Shown: positions 34,353 through 41,942 of the stretch, piece by piece
Position numbering within the stretch: position 1 is the stretch's first letter
How the letters are laid out: each line of letters starts with the position of its first letter
NCBI RefSeq assembly: GCF_014873535.1
Contig: NZ_JADBEF010000001.1
Location: 8,866,001 to 8,930,000 of the forward strand
Origin: Nonomuraea africana
Lineage (GTDB): Bacteria; Actinomycetota; Actinomycetes; Streptosporangiales; Streptosporangiaceae
Length of the DNA: 64,000 bases
Reading direction: 5' to 3'
The notes under the pieces: generated by a model
Told to the model about the DNA's origin: nothing
Seen by the model: only the letters and a program-made list of their open reading frames with translations
Databases searched by the model: none
Made by a program: the position numbers and the translations under genes

Positions 34353-34826
34353 TTACGAGGGATTCGTCAGATCCAGCACCCCGACCGTCTGGCCTCCGCT
34401 CTCTTCACCTGTGGGCTGGAATCCGAGCTTCCGGTAGAAGCCCGCAGGCCCATCCTCCCCCGGCTCCCACGTGACATACATCCGCGTGCCACCGCGCCGC
34501 CTGACTTCAGCGGCCACTGATTCGACGGCGAAGCGACCGACCCCACGTCCCTGCGCGTCGGGGGTCACATTGAGCCGCCACAAGCCGGACCGGAAGTCGA
34601 TCCCCTTGCCGTCCCAGTCGATATCGAGGAAGGCCATGAGGAAGCCCACGGAATGGTCGCCGTCGACGATGAGGCGTGGCCAGGCCACCTCTGGATGAAC
34701 GTAAGCCTCGGCCAGCGACTTCGCCACCGGTGAGACGAAGCGCTCTTGGTCGGGGTGGACTTTCACGGCGAGAGCCATCTCGATGTTGGCGGGGGTAATA
34801 GGTGCAAGGCGGAGACTTTCAGACAT
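34353..34826 (-). CDS. GNAT family N-acetyltransferase
   Basis: 157 residues from ATG at 34826. It shows the Gcn5-type core: VGFLMAFLDID, LWRLNVTPDAQGRGVGRFAVESVAAEVRRRGG (acetyl-CoA pyrophosphate loop Q-x-x-G-x-G) and FYRKLGFQPTGEESGG. The substrate is unknown. The DNA just upstream (minus strand, about 35010-34819) carries an open stretch ending in RVQPIGFSHV that overlaps this start. It may be an eroded gene and was not called. Confidence 0.85.
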   Translation of the reverse strand: MSESLRLAPITPANIEMALAVKVHPDQERFVSPVAKSLAEAYVHPEVAWPRLIVDGDHSVGFLMAFLDIDWDGKGIDFRSGLWRLNVTPDAQGRGVGRFAVESVAAEVRRRGGTRMYVTWEPGEDGPAGFYRKLGFQPTGEESGGQTVGVLDLTNPS

Positions 34827-35031
34827 GCGAGAACCCTATGGGCTGGACGCGCAGGGCCTCGTGCGGACGATGCCTCAGGGCGTGGTCGGGCATGTCGGCC
34901 GCAGTGATGAGGAAGGTGCCGGGACGCCAGTTCTCGACCGGGCCTTTGGGAGCAGCCGGCCTCGGCAGCTGGTGCTTGATGGCGTCCGCGCGGGCGCCCC
35001 TGGATCGCCCGACCGACGAAGGATTCTAGAG

Positions 35032-35045
35032 TAGAACACGTTGCA
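35032..35045. promoter_or_regulatory. KstR-type operator before the IpdC-like gene
   Basis: TAGAACACGTTGCA fits every defined position of the published KstR motif TnnAACnnGTTnnA. It overlaps the start of a likely -35 box (TTGCAG, 35041-35046). KstR is the TetR-family repressor of sterol catabolism genes in mycobacteria; its gene is not in this window. Confidence 0.55.
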
Positions 35046-35070
35046 GTTTGGCCGGGCGCGATCGTATCGT
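35041..35070 (+). promoter_or_regulatory. Promoter giving a leaderless IpdC-like mRNA
   Basis: TTGCAG (35041-35046) and TATCGT (35065-35070) are 18 bp apart, and the gene's ATG at 35077 is 7 bases after the -10. Transcription should begin at or next to the start codon; no ribosome binding site is present. Confidence 0.45.
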
Positions 35071-35076
35071 CGGGCC

Positions 35077-36183
35077 ATGCGGACACGAGTGACCGACATG
35101 TTCGGCATCGAGTTGCCGATCTTCGCCTTCAGCCACTGCAGGGACGTCGTCGCGGCAGTCAGCCGCGCTGGCGGGATGGGCGTCCTCGGCGCCCTCTACT
35201 TCACCCCTGGGGAGCTCGAGATGGAGCTCAAGTGGATCGACGACCACGTGGACGGCAGGCCGTACGGCGTCGACGTGGTCATGCCCGCCTCCTACGAGGG
35301 AGCCGACTTCGCGCCCGAGGAACTGGTCTCCCGCCTGCAGGGGATGATCCCCGAGGGGCACCGGAAGTTCGTCGAGGACCTGCTGGCCAGTCACGGCGTG
35401 CCCCGGCTGTCCGACGACGCCGACCCCGGCAAGGTGCTGCTCGGCTGGACCGACGCCACCGCCAGGCCGCAGGTCGAGGTGGCGCTGCGGCACCCGATCG
35501 CGCTGCTGGCCAACGCCCTCGGCCCGCCCCCCGCCGACGTCGTCGAGCTGGCGCACGCCAAGGGCGTCAAGGTGGCGGCACTGGCCTCCACCCCGCGCCA
35601 CGCCGTGAAACAGGTCGAAGTCGGGGTGGACGTGGTCGTCGCCCAGGGCACGGAGGCGGGCGGGCACACCGGCGAGATCTCCACGATGGTGCTGATCCCG
35701 CAGGTCGTCGACGCCGTGGACGTGCCCGTGCTGGCGGCGGGCGGCATCGGCGGCGGCAGGCAGATGGCGGCGGGCATGGCGCTGGGCGCCGAGGGCGTCT
35801 GGACGGGCTCGATCTGGCTGACCGTCGAAGAGGCCGACACGCCTGAGCTGGCCAAGGCGCGCATCCTGGCGGCGACCTCCCGTGACACCGTCCGCTCGCG
35901 CAGTTGGACGGGCAAGCCCGCCCGCCTGCTCAAGAACGAGTGGACCGACGCGTGGGAGGCCGCCGACTCGCCCGGCACGCTGCCGATGCCGCTGCAGTTC
36001 ATGCTGGTGTCCGGCGCGCTGCGGCGCATCGGCCGCTCGGACGCCGCCGAGCTGGCGACCTTCCCGGCGGGGCAGATCATCGGGACGATGAACCAGGTCA
36101 AGAGCGCACGCGCCGTGGTGTTCGAGATGGTGGAGGAGTATATCGAGGCCGTCGAACGCCTGGGCGGCATCACGGAGTCGTGA
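35077..36183 (+). CDS. Nitronate-monooxygenase-family flavoprotein, IpdC-like
   Basis: 368 residues from ATG at 35077. The 2-nitropropane-dioxygenase TIM-barrel fold is shown by IELPIFAFSHCRDVVAAVSRAGGMGVLGA at the start, VVVAQGTEAGGHTGEIS and VPVLAAGGIGGGRQMAAGMALGAEGVWTGS (FMN phosphate site). The FAFSHCRDVV start and the sterol genes nearby fit IpdC, an FMN enzyme of steroid C/D-ring breakdown in mycobacteria and rhodococci, better than a true nitronate oxidase. A KstR-type site overlaps its promoter. Confidence 0.8.
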   Translation: MRTRVTDMFGIELPIFAFSHCRDVVAAVSRAGGMGVLGALYFTPGELEMELKWIDDHVDGRPYGVDVVMPASYEGADFAPEELVSRLQGMIPEGHRKFVEDLLASHGVPRLSDDADPGKVLLGWTDATARPQVEVALRHPIALLANALGPPPADVVELAHAKGVKVAALASTPRHAVKQVEVGVDVVVAQGTEAGGHTGEISTMVLIPQVVDAVDVPVLAAGGIGGGRQMAAGMALGAEGVWTGSIWLTVEEADTPELAKARILAATSRDTVRSRSWTGKPARLLKNEWTDAWEAADSPGTLPMPLQFMLVSGALRRIGRSDAAELATFPAGQIIGTMNQVKSARAVVFEMVEEYIEAVERLGGITES

Positions 36184-36311
36184 GTTCAGGCGTAACTCTC
36201 GATGTCGATCGAGGCCAGCCCCTTGAGTCCTTCTGTTGCGGAACTCCCGCTGAGTGATGATTTTCATCGCAGCCCCATCATCGCTCTCTGTGTCTCGCGG
36301 GGGCTGCGTCA

Positions 36312-37121
36312 TCAGTGGCCGTGGTAGCGGGCGGGGCGCTTCTCTCTGAAGGCCCTTGAGCCCTCCTTGGCGTCCTCGGAGCCGATCACCGGCCAGCCGT
36401 ACTCGTCGGAGACCTTCAGCGCCTCCGGCTCGGGCAGGCCGAGGGTGTCGCGGTAGGTGCGCAGGATCGCCTGGACGGCCAGCGGACCCGAGGCCGCGAT
36501 GTCGTCGGCGAGCTCGCGCGCCACCGCCAGTGCCTGGCCGTCCGGGACGACCCTGTTGACCAGCCCCATCGCCAGCGCCTCCGCGGCCGTGACCGAACGT
36601 CCGGTGAGGAGCAGGTCCATGGCGTGGCAGTAGGGGATCTGGCGGGGCAGCCGGATGGCGCTGCCGCCCATGGGGAACAGGGCCCGCTTGGCCTCGAACA
36701 GTCCGAGCGTCGCCGACTCTCCCACCACGCGCAGGTCGGTGCCGACGAGCAGCTCGGTGCCCCCGGCGACCGCGTACCCCTCGGCGGCGCAGACGATCGG
36801 CTTGGTGGGCAGGTCCTCGCGCAGCAGGCCCTTCCAGTGGAAGTTGGCGATGGCGGCGGCCCTGGCCTGGACCTCGGGGTCGGTGGAGGGCGTGCCCATG
36901 GCCTTGAGGTCCGCGCCGGCGCAGAAGGTGCCGCCGGCGCCGGTCAGGATGGCGACGCGGACGTCCGGCTGCTCGGACACGTAGGCCCAGGCCGAGGCCA
37001 GGCCGACGAGCATGTCGGAGGAGAGGGCGTTCTTGGCCTCTGGCCGGTCCATGGTGACGATCACGACGTGGCCGTCGCGTTCGACACGGCAGTGGGGGGT
37101 GCTGATCGGAAGGACTTCCAC
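36312..37121 (-). CDS. Enoyl-CoA hydratase, EchA19-like
   Basis: 269 residues from GTG at 37121, chosen because GGAGG lies 5 bases upstream; GTG at 37133 would add four residues but has no ribosome binding site. It hydrates a 2-enoyl-CoA. The crotonase fold shows ILTGAGGTFCAGADLKAMG (first oxyanion NH), VAGGTELLVGTDLRVVGESATLGLFEAKRALFPMGGSAIRLPRQIPYCHAMDLLLTGR and PLAVQAILRTYRDT. This stretch closely follows mycobacterial EchA19, which sits beside fadD19 and acts in cholesterol side-chain oxidation. A KstR2-type palindrome lies 22 bp upstream. Confidence 0.85.
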   Translation of the reverse strand: MEVLPISTPHCRVERDGHVVIVTMDRPEAKNALSSDMLVGLASAWAYVSEQPDVRVAILTGAGGTFCAGADLKAMGTPSTDPEVQARAAAIANFHWKGLLREDLPTKPIVCAAEGYAVAGGTELLVGTDLRVVGESATLGLFEAKRALFPMGGSAIRLPRQIPYCHAMDLLLTGRSVTAAEALAMGLVNRVVPDGQALAVARELADDIAASGPLAVQAILRTYRDTLGLPEPEALKVSDEYGWPVIGSEDAKEGSRAFREKRPARYHGH

Positions 37122-37142
37122 GACGGCCTCCACAGGGTGTGA

Positions 37143-37156
37143 ACCAAGCGCTTGCT
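37143..37156. promoter_or_regulatory. KstR2-type operator before the EchA19-like gene
   Basis: ACCAAGCGCTTGCT matches all fixed positions of the KstR2 motif AnCAAGnnCTTGnT. The same 10-bp core CAAGCGCTTG recurs at 38413-38422. It lies in the expected promoter of the hydratase gene on the minus strand. Confidence 0.6.
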
Positions 37157-37353
37157 AGTGCGATCCTCTCAGGCGGGAGGGGCGTGGGGGAAGTGAGGTT
37201 TCACAGTCGCCGTAGCGGCGGCCGGCCGGAGTCCCGCTGGGGACGCGCCTCCGGCGGACGGGACCACGCGCCCGCGGAGGCGCGAAACCGGCTTGCCGTA
37301 ACGGGAGAACCCGCCAACCCCAAGACCACGCCAACCCCAAGACCTGAGCCCCC

Positions 37354-37422
37354 AGATCACGCGAGCCCTGCAGATCACGCGAGCCCGGAGATCACGCGAG
37401 TCCCGAGATCGCACGACCGCCC
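37354..37422. repeat. Tandem 17-18-bp repeats in a gene-free stretch
   Basis: AGATCACGCGAGCCC starts at 37354 and 37372, AGATCACGCGAGTCC at 37389, and a decayed copy AGATCGCACGACC at 37406. Unit lengths are 18, 17 and 17 bp. The array lies between the hydratase promoter and the sortase stop, a stretch of about 320 bp without any gene. Upstream of it, CCAACCCCAAGACC-like units are also repetitive. Confidence 0.65.
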
Positions 37423-37441
37423 AGATGGCGAGATCCCATGG

Positions 37442-38083
37442 TCACGTGGGCGGGGTCAGGTGGGCGTAGATGATGATGTTGTCCTCGTAGTGGCCGGTGG
37501 TCGGGTCGAAGGCGCCGCCGCAGGTCACCAGGCGTAGTTCGGCCGAGTCCGTCGCGCCGTAGACCCTCTCCGTCGGGAAGGCGTCCTTGTCGGCCTGCTC
37601 CAGCGAGTCGACCGTGAACGTGGCCACCGACGCGTCCTTCCGCTTCACCGTGAGCGTGTCGCCCGGCTTCAGCGTGTGCGCCCGGTGGAAGACGGCGGGC
37701 TTGCCGTACCCGTCGACGTGGCCGAGCAGCACCGCGGGGCCCTTCTCGCCGGGCGTGGGCCGATGCGAGTACCAGCCGACCAGTCCGGGCTCGCTCAACG
37801 GCGGCACCTCGACGGTCTGGTCGGGGTTGAGCCCGACCGGCTCGATCGGGGCGTCCTTGACGCCGATCTCCGGGATCGACAGGCTGACCGGCTCCGACCT
37901 CGGCAGCGCGGCGGTCGCCTGGGAGAAGACAGGCCGCTCGTGGGCCGCGCCGATCGGCGAAGCGACGACGGTCCGCGCGTGCGCGGGCGCGGGCTCGCCG
38001 CGCAGCGACCCCGCGACGGCCAGGCCGCCGCTGAACAGCAGGACCGCCGCTCCGCCCATGGCCAGGGTGTTTCTGGTGCTCAT
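37442..38083 (-). CDS. Class F-like sortase
   Basis: 213 residues from ATG at 38083, with AGGGGG upstream. One N-terminal membrane helix (LAMGGAAVLLFSGGLAVAGSL) is followed by the sortase barrel: IPEIGVKDAPIEPVG, the catalytic His in LLGHVDGYG and the Cys in LRLVTCGGAFD. Sortases cleave a C-terminal sorting signal and attach proteins to the cell wall. No Arg occurs after the Cys (AFDPTTGHYEDNIIIYAHL to the end), although the third catalytic residue is normally an Arg about 8-14 positions on. A tiny open frame, a 28-bp palindrome and a structured leader precede the gene. Confidence 0.85.
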   Translation of the reverse strand: MSTRNTLAMGGAAVLLFSGGLAVAGSLRGEPAPAHARTVVASPIGAAHERPVFSQATAALPRSEPVSLSIPEIGVKDAPIEPVGLNPDQTVEVPPLSEPGLVGWYSHRPTPGEKGPAVLLGHVDGYGKPAVFHRAHTLKPGDTLTVKRKDASVATFTVDSLEQADKDAFPTERVYGATDSAELRLVTCGGAFDPTTGHYEDNIIIYAHLTPPT

Positions 38084-38104
38084 GTTGCCCCCTAACGTCC
38101 GACG

Positions 38105-38132
38105 AGGGGTACGGCCCGCGGGCCGTACCCCT
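38105..38132. terminator. 28-bp perfect palindrome between micro-ORF and sortase gene
   Basis: AGGGGTACGGCCCG and CGGGCCGTACCCCT are exact complements, 22 bp before the sortase start and 12 bp after the stop of the small open frame (minus strand). It could terminate or attenuate transcription before the sortase gene. No T-run follows. Confidence 0.55.
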
Positions 38133-38143
38133 CAGAAGGTGGA

Positions 38144-38224
38144 TCAGACCTGGTCGTCGGCCCTGCGACGGCCGAGGAAGGCCGCGCCGGCGCCGGCCAC
38201 CGCAAGGGACTTGTCGAAGCGCAT
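38144..38224 (-). CDS. Possible 26-residue leader or sorting-tail peptide
   Basis: ATG at 38224 preceded by GGGAG, reading MRFDKSLAVAGAGAAFLGRR then RADDQV and stop. It looks like a hydrophobic patch followed by a basic cluster, the shape of the end of a sortase-substrate signal, but without an LPxTG motif. It lies just before the sortase gene with a palindrome in between. It may be a leader peptide, a remnant or chance; the ribosome binding site spacing (3 bases) is short. Confidence 0.3.
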   Translation of the reverse strand: MRFDKSLAVAGAGAAFLGRRRADDQV

Positions 38225-38238
38225 GATCTCCCAATCAC

Positions 38239-38290
38239 CGAGACGGCGCGGGGTTCAGGAGACCCCCGGCTCGGGAACACGCCGTCTCGC
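38239..38290 (-). promoter_or_regulatory. Structured 5' leader of the micro-ORF/sortase unit
   Basis: A 10-bp outer stem, CGAGACGGCG (38239-38248) with CGCCGTCTCG (38281-38290), encloses a hairpin with GGGGT/ACCCC arms. On the minus strand it ends about 15 bases before the micro-ORF start, so it would fold in the mRNA leader. I could not assign it to a riboswitch class; the GAGCCGGGGG segment recalls parts of c-di-AMP riboswitches, but the element seems too short. Upstream, AAAGAAC/GTTCTTT (38321-38327, 38350-38356) forms another inverted repeat in an AT-rich promoter. Confidence 0.4.
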
Positions 38291-38410
38291 GCGGAACATC
38301 ATCTCGCGGCAAAAAGGTCAAAGAACCTAAAAGCGGATATAAAGCGATGTTCTTTGCCAAGTCTCTACCAAATAGATCAAACCGCTCATAAGAGACTTGC
38401 GTGACTCAAA

Positions 38411-38424
38411 ATCAAGCGCTTGCT
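38411..38424. promoter_or_regulatory. KstR2-type operator before the FadD operon
   Basis: ATCAAGCGCTTGCT fits AnCAAGnnCTTGnT and is nearly identical to the site at 37143-37156. It overlaps a possible -35 (TTGCTA, 38421-38426) that is 16 bp from a -10 TAGTCT (38443-38448). Confidence 0.6.
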
Positions 38425-38449
38425 AGGGCTCGTCGTCCGGGTTAGTCTG

Positions 38450-38483
38450 CCAGGCAAACGAGAACAGGTTCTCGTTTGCCTGG
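38450..38483. promoter_or_regulatory. 34-bp perfect palindrome before the FadD operon
   Basis: CCAGGCAAACGAGAAC (38450-38465), AG, then GTTCTCGTTTGCCTGG (38468-38483): 16-bp arms without mismatch. It starts 2 bp after the -10 and ends 15 bp before the start codon. The centre GAGAACAGGTTCTC holds the AACnnGTT core of KstR sites, without the outer T and A. It could be an operator, an mRNA hairpin hiding the start, or both. Confidence 0.65.
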
Positions 38484-38498
38484 TTCGAGGGAGTCCCC

Positions 38499-40028
38499 AT
38501 GGGCACGCTCGGTTTCTGGAGGCTGGCGCAGGCCGATCCCGAGTGGATCGCCGCGGTCGACCCCGACGGCACCGAACACCGCGCGGGCGATCTGCTCGCC
38601 AGGGCCAATCAGCTCGTCCACGGCCTGCGCGAGCTCGGCCTCCGGCAGGGCGACGGCATCTGCGGCCTGGTGCCGAACGGCGTGGACGGCCTGGTCCTCT
38701 ATCTCGCGGCCCTGCAGGCGGGCTGGTACTACACGCCGATCAACTGGCACCTGGCCGCGCCGGAGATCGCCTACATCGTGGCCGACAGCGAGGCCAAGGC
38801 GTTCTTCGCGCACTCCCGTTTCGCCGACGCCGAACCGCTGGTGGCGGGCGCGTCCTTCTCCTTCGGTGAGCTCCCGGGCTTCCGTCCGGTGGCGGAGCTG
38901 ACGGACGGCCGCCCCACCTCCGCGCCGCCGGACCGTACGGCCGGCGCCACCATGCACTACACCTCCGGCACCACCGGCAAGCCGAAGGGCGTCAGGCGCA
39001 AGCTGTCCGGCCTCGACCCCGACGACGGCGCCGAGCTGATGACCTTCCTGCTCTCCCTGTTCGGCATCACCCCGGACAGGCCCAACGCGCACCTGGTCAC
39101 CTCGCCGAACTACCACACCGCCGTCACCCAGTTCGGCGGCACGGCGCTGCACATGGGGCACACGCTCATCTACATGGACAAGTGGGACGCGGAGGAGACC
39201 CTGCGCCTCATCGAGCGCTACCACGTCACCAACTCACACCTCGTGCCGACGCATTTCAAGCGCCTGCTGGCGCTGCCCGAAGAGACCCGCGCCAAGTACG
39301 ACCTGTCCTCGCTCCGGTGGATGATCCACGCCGCCGCGCCCTGTCCCGTTCCGGTGAAATGGGCGATGTTCGAGTGGTGGGGCGACTGCATCTACGAGTA
39401 CTACGCGGCCACCGAGGGCGGCGGCACGATCGCCACCCCTGATGGCTGGAAGAAGCACCCCGGCACGGTCGGCACCGCCTGGCCGATCAGCGAGCTGCTG
39501 ATCGTGGACGACGAGGGCGAGCCCGTTCCGACCGGCACGCCGGGCACGATCTACATGAAGATGATGGGCGTCGCCTTCGAGTACAAGGGCGATCCGGCCA
39601 AGACCGCGGCGAGCCGGCTCAAGGACTTCTTCACCGTCGGCGACATCGGCTATCTCGACGAGGACGGCTTCCTCTTCCTCTGCGACCGCAAGGCCGACCT
39701 GATCATCTCGGGCGGGGCGAACATCTACCCCGCGGAGATCGAGAACGAGATCATGGTCCACCCCAAGGTGGCGGACGTGGCCGTGTTCGGCATCCCCGAC
39801 GAGGAGTGGGGCGAGCAGATCAAGGCCGTGGTCGAGCCCGCGCAGGGCGTCACCCCCGGCCCCGACCTGGCCGCCGAGATCCTGGCCTCGCTGGACGGGC
39901 GGCTGGCCAGGATGAAGTGGCCCAAGTCGATCGACTTCATCGAGGAGATGCCGCGCGAGCCGAACGGCAAGCTGCTCAAACGCAAGCTGCGCGCGCCGTA
40001 CTGGGAGGGCCGCGACCGTGCCATCTGA
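38499..40028 (+). CDS. Acyl-CoA synthetase, first gene of the sterol operon
   Basis: 509 residues from ATG at 38499, with GAGGGAG at 38487-38493. It shows the AMP-binding signature MHYTSGTTGKPKGVRRK near residue 150, IYEYYAATEGGGT, GDIGYLDEDGFLFLCDRKADLIISGGANIYPAEIE and the catalytic Lys in PNGKLLKRK. It resembles bile-acid-CoA ligase and mycobacterial FadD4-like proteins and probably charges a sterol-derived or related acid with CoA. The stop of this gene lies 11 bp inside the next. KstR2- and KstR-like sites cover its promoter. Confidence 0.88.
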   Translation: MGTLGFWRLAQADPEWIAAVDPDGTEHRAGDLLARANQLVHGLRELGLRQGDGICGLVPNGVDGLVLYLAALQAGWYYTPINWHLAAPEIAYIVADSEAKAFFAHSRFADAEPLVAGASFSFGELPGFRPVAELTDGRPTSAPPDRTAGATMHYTSGTTGKPKGVRRKLSGLDPDDGAELMTFLLSLFGITPDRPNAHLVTSPNYHTAVTQFGGTALHMGHTLIYMDKWDAEETLRLIERYHVTNSHLVPTHFKRLLALPEETRAKYDLSSLRWMIHAAAPCPVPVKWAMFEWWGDCIYEYYAATEGGGTIATPDGWKKHPGTVGTAWPISELLIVDDEGEPVPTGTPGTIYMKMMGVAFEYKGDPAKTAASRLKDFFTVGDIGYLDEDGFLFLCDRKADLIISGGANIYPAEIENEIMVHPKVADVAVFGIPDEEWGEQIKAVVEPAQGVTPGPDLAAEILASLDGRLARMKWPKSIDFIEEMPREPNGKLLKRKLRAPYWEGRDRAI

Positions 40029-40926
40029 CCCGGTTTCAAAAGAGCTGACCGCAGATCACGTCCTGGAGTTCCCCGGCGGCTACACCAGGACGACGGGGCC
40101 GGTCATCGGCCGCTTCCTGACCGAGTTACGCGACGGGCGGCTCATGGGCGTCCGCACCACCGAGGGCAGAACACTGGTCCCGCCCCTGGAGTACGACCCG
40201 GCGACGGGCGAGCCGGTCACCGACGAGTGGGTCGAGGTCGGCCCGGCGGGTACGGTCACCGCGACGGCATGGGTCCACGAGCCGCGCGAGAGCCACCCGC
40301 TGGACCGCCCCTTCGCCTGGGCGCTGATCAGGCTCGACGGCGCCGACACCGCTCTGGTGCACGCCGTCGACGCGGGCAGTCCCAAGGCCCTGCCGCAGGG
40401 TGCCAGGGTGCGCCCCGTCTGGCGGGCCGAGCGCAGCGGCCACATCACCGATATCTCGCACTTCGTCCCCGAGGTGACGAAGATCGTCTCGCCGGTCAGC
40501 ACCCGGTACAGGCTCACCGCCAGCCCCTCGCTGACCCGGTTCCTGGAGGGCGTGCGGGACGGGATCTTCATCGGCTGCCGCTGCGCCACCTGCGAGAAGG
40601 TCTACGTGCCCTATCGCCTGTCGTGTCCCGAGTGCGGCAATCCGATCTCCGAGGAGGTCGCGCTGCCCGACACCGGCACCGTCACCACCTTCGCGATCAA
40701 CAACCTGCCCGATCCGCGCGCCCCCGAGGTGCCCTTCGTCTCCGCCTACATCCTGCTCGACGGAGCCGACATCCCGTTGATCGCCCTGGTGGGCGGGGTG
40801 CCCGCGCACGAGGTGCGGCAGGGCATGCGGGTGCGCGCCGAGTGGGTCCCGCCCGAGGAGAGAACGCTCTCGATGACCAACATCAGGTGGTTCACCCCCA
40901 CGGGCGAGCCGGACGTGGAGCTGTGA
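40018..40926 (+). CDS. Tandem DUF35/OB-fold acyl-CoA-binding partner of Ltp proteins (Rv3521-like)
   Basis: 302 residues from GTG at 40018, with GGGAGGG 8 bases upstream. Two halves are visible. The first (about 1-140) is an OB-like domain without metal ligands (TTGPVIGRFLTELRDGRLMG). The second has the DUF35 zinc knuckle CRCATCEKVYVPYRLSCPECG near residue 185, then the OB-fold (VSAYILLDGADIPLIALVGGV). Similar proteins (ChsH2 C-terminal half, Rv3521) form complexes with Ltp aldolase/thiolase subunits and present the acyl-CoA. The position directly before two Ltp genes with 1-bp overlaps fits this. Confidence 0.85.
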   Translation: MPSDPVSKELTADHVLEFPGGYTRTTGPVIGRFLTELRDGRLMGVRTTEGRTLVPPLEYDPATGEPVTDEWVEVGPAGTVTATAWVHEPRESHPLDRPFAWALIRLDGADTALVHAVDAGSPKALPQGARVRPVWRAERSGHITDISHFVPEVTKIVSPVSTRYRLTASPSLTRFLEGVRDGIFIGCRCATCEKVYVPYRLSCPECGNPISEEVALPDTGTVTTFAINNLPDPRAPEVPFVSAYILLDGADIPLIALVGGVPAHEVRQGMRVRAEWVPPEERTLSMTNIRWFTPTGEPDVEL

Positions 40927-41942
40927 TGCGCGAGGTAGCCGTCGTCGCCTTCGCCCAGACCGAGCACACCGCGCACGACACGGGCCTGTCCGAGCCCGAG
41001 CTGATCGCCCCCGTCATCAGGGCGGTCAAGGAGAAGTCGGGGCTGTCGACCTTCGGGTTCACCTGCTCGGGCTCGTGCGACTACCTCGCCGGCGCGCCCT
41101 TCTCGTTCGTCTCCGCCCTCGACGCGCTGGGCGCCTGGCCGCCCATCTCCGAGTCGCACGTGGAGATGGACGGGGCGTGGGCGCTCTACGAGGCGTGGGT
41201 GCGCCTGCAGCACGGCGACGTCGACACCGCCCTGGTCTACGGGTTCGGCAAGTCGTCGCTCGGCGACCTGCGCACGATCATGACGCTGCAGCTCGATCCC
41301 TACTACCTGGAGCCCCTGGGACTCGACCAGCTCTCCTTCGCCGCGCTCCAGGCCGGTGCGCTCGGCGCGCCGAGGGCGGCGCTCGACGCCGTCGCCAGGC
41401 GCAGCCGCGAGGACGGCAGAGCCAATCCCTACGCCTTCGACCTGCCGCTGGAGGGGGGCCGCTCGGTCGTGGAGCCGCTGAAGGAATGGGACATCGCGCC
41501 CATCACCGACGGGGCCGCGGCGGTGGTGCTCGCGGCGGGCGACCTCGCCAGAGAGATCACCGCGAACCCCGCCTACATCAGGGGCATCGCGCATCGCATC
41601 GAGCCCCACTACCTCGGCATGCGTGACCTCACCCGGTCGGCCTCCGCCGCCGACGCCGCCCGCGCGGCGGGGGTCGGCAAGGCTCCCGTCGACCTCGCCG
41701 AACTGCATGCCTGCTTCAGCCACGAGGAACTCATCCTGCGCGAGGCGCTCGAGCTCCCCGAGGACACTGTGATCAATCCGAGCGGCGGGGCGCTGGCCGC
41801 CAACCCGGTCATGGCCACGGGGCTCATCAGGATCGGCGAAGCCGCCCAGCGCATCCTCGACGGGGCCGCCCGCCGTACCGTGGGGCACGCCGCCAGCGGC
41901 CCGTGCCTGCAGCACAACCTCGTCACCGTACTGGAGGCATGA
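40926..41942 (+). CDS. Thiolase-fold lipid-transfer-type protein, Ltp4-like
   Basis: 338 residues from ATG at 40926, overlapping the previous stop. It belongs to the SCPx-thiolase superfamily: VAVVAFAQTEH start, a Cys in FGFTCSGSCDYLAG at the nucleophile position, the motif DLAELHACFSHEEL, and NPSGGALAANPVMATGLIRIGEAA near the end. In mycobacteria and rhodococci Ltp3 and Ltp4 are paired, and both are needed to remove C-24-branched side chains, acting as aldolases rather than thiolases in the related Ltp2. The order DUF35-Ltp4-Ltp3 is the same as Rv3521-Rv3522-Rv3523. Confidence 0.85.
   Translation: MREVAVVAFAQTEHTAHDTGLSEPELIAPVIRAVKEKSGLSTFGFTCSGSCDYLAGAPFSFVSALDALGAWPPISESHVEMDGAWALYEAWVRLQHGDVDTALVYGFGKSSLGDLRTIMTLQLDPYYLEPLGLDQLSFAALQAGALGAPRAALDAVARRSREDGRANPYAFDLPLEGGRSVVEPLKEWDIAPITDGAAAVVLAAGDLAREITANPAYIRGIAHRIEPHYLGMRDLTRSASAADAARAAGVGKAPVDLAELHACFSHEELILREALELPEDTVINPSGGALAANPVMATGLIRIGEAAQRILDGAARRTVGHAASGPCLQHNLVTVLEA

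Noticed and set aside
34819..35010. Minus-strand coding-like stretch ending in RVQPIGFSHV just before the GNAT gene
   Set aside because: It reads smoothly (VENWRPGTFLITAADMPDHA) and might be a gene remnant, but there is no start codon or family match, so it was not annotated.
38239..38290. c-di-AMP (ydaO-type) riboswitch
   Set aside because: A GAGCCGGGGG segment is suggestive, but the structured region is only about 52 bases and lacks the rest of the consensus. A covariance search would settle it.
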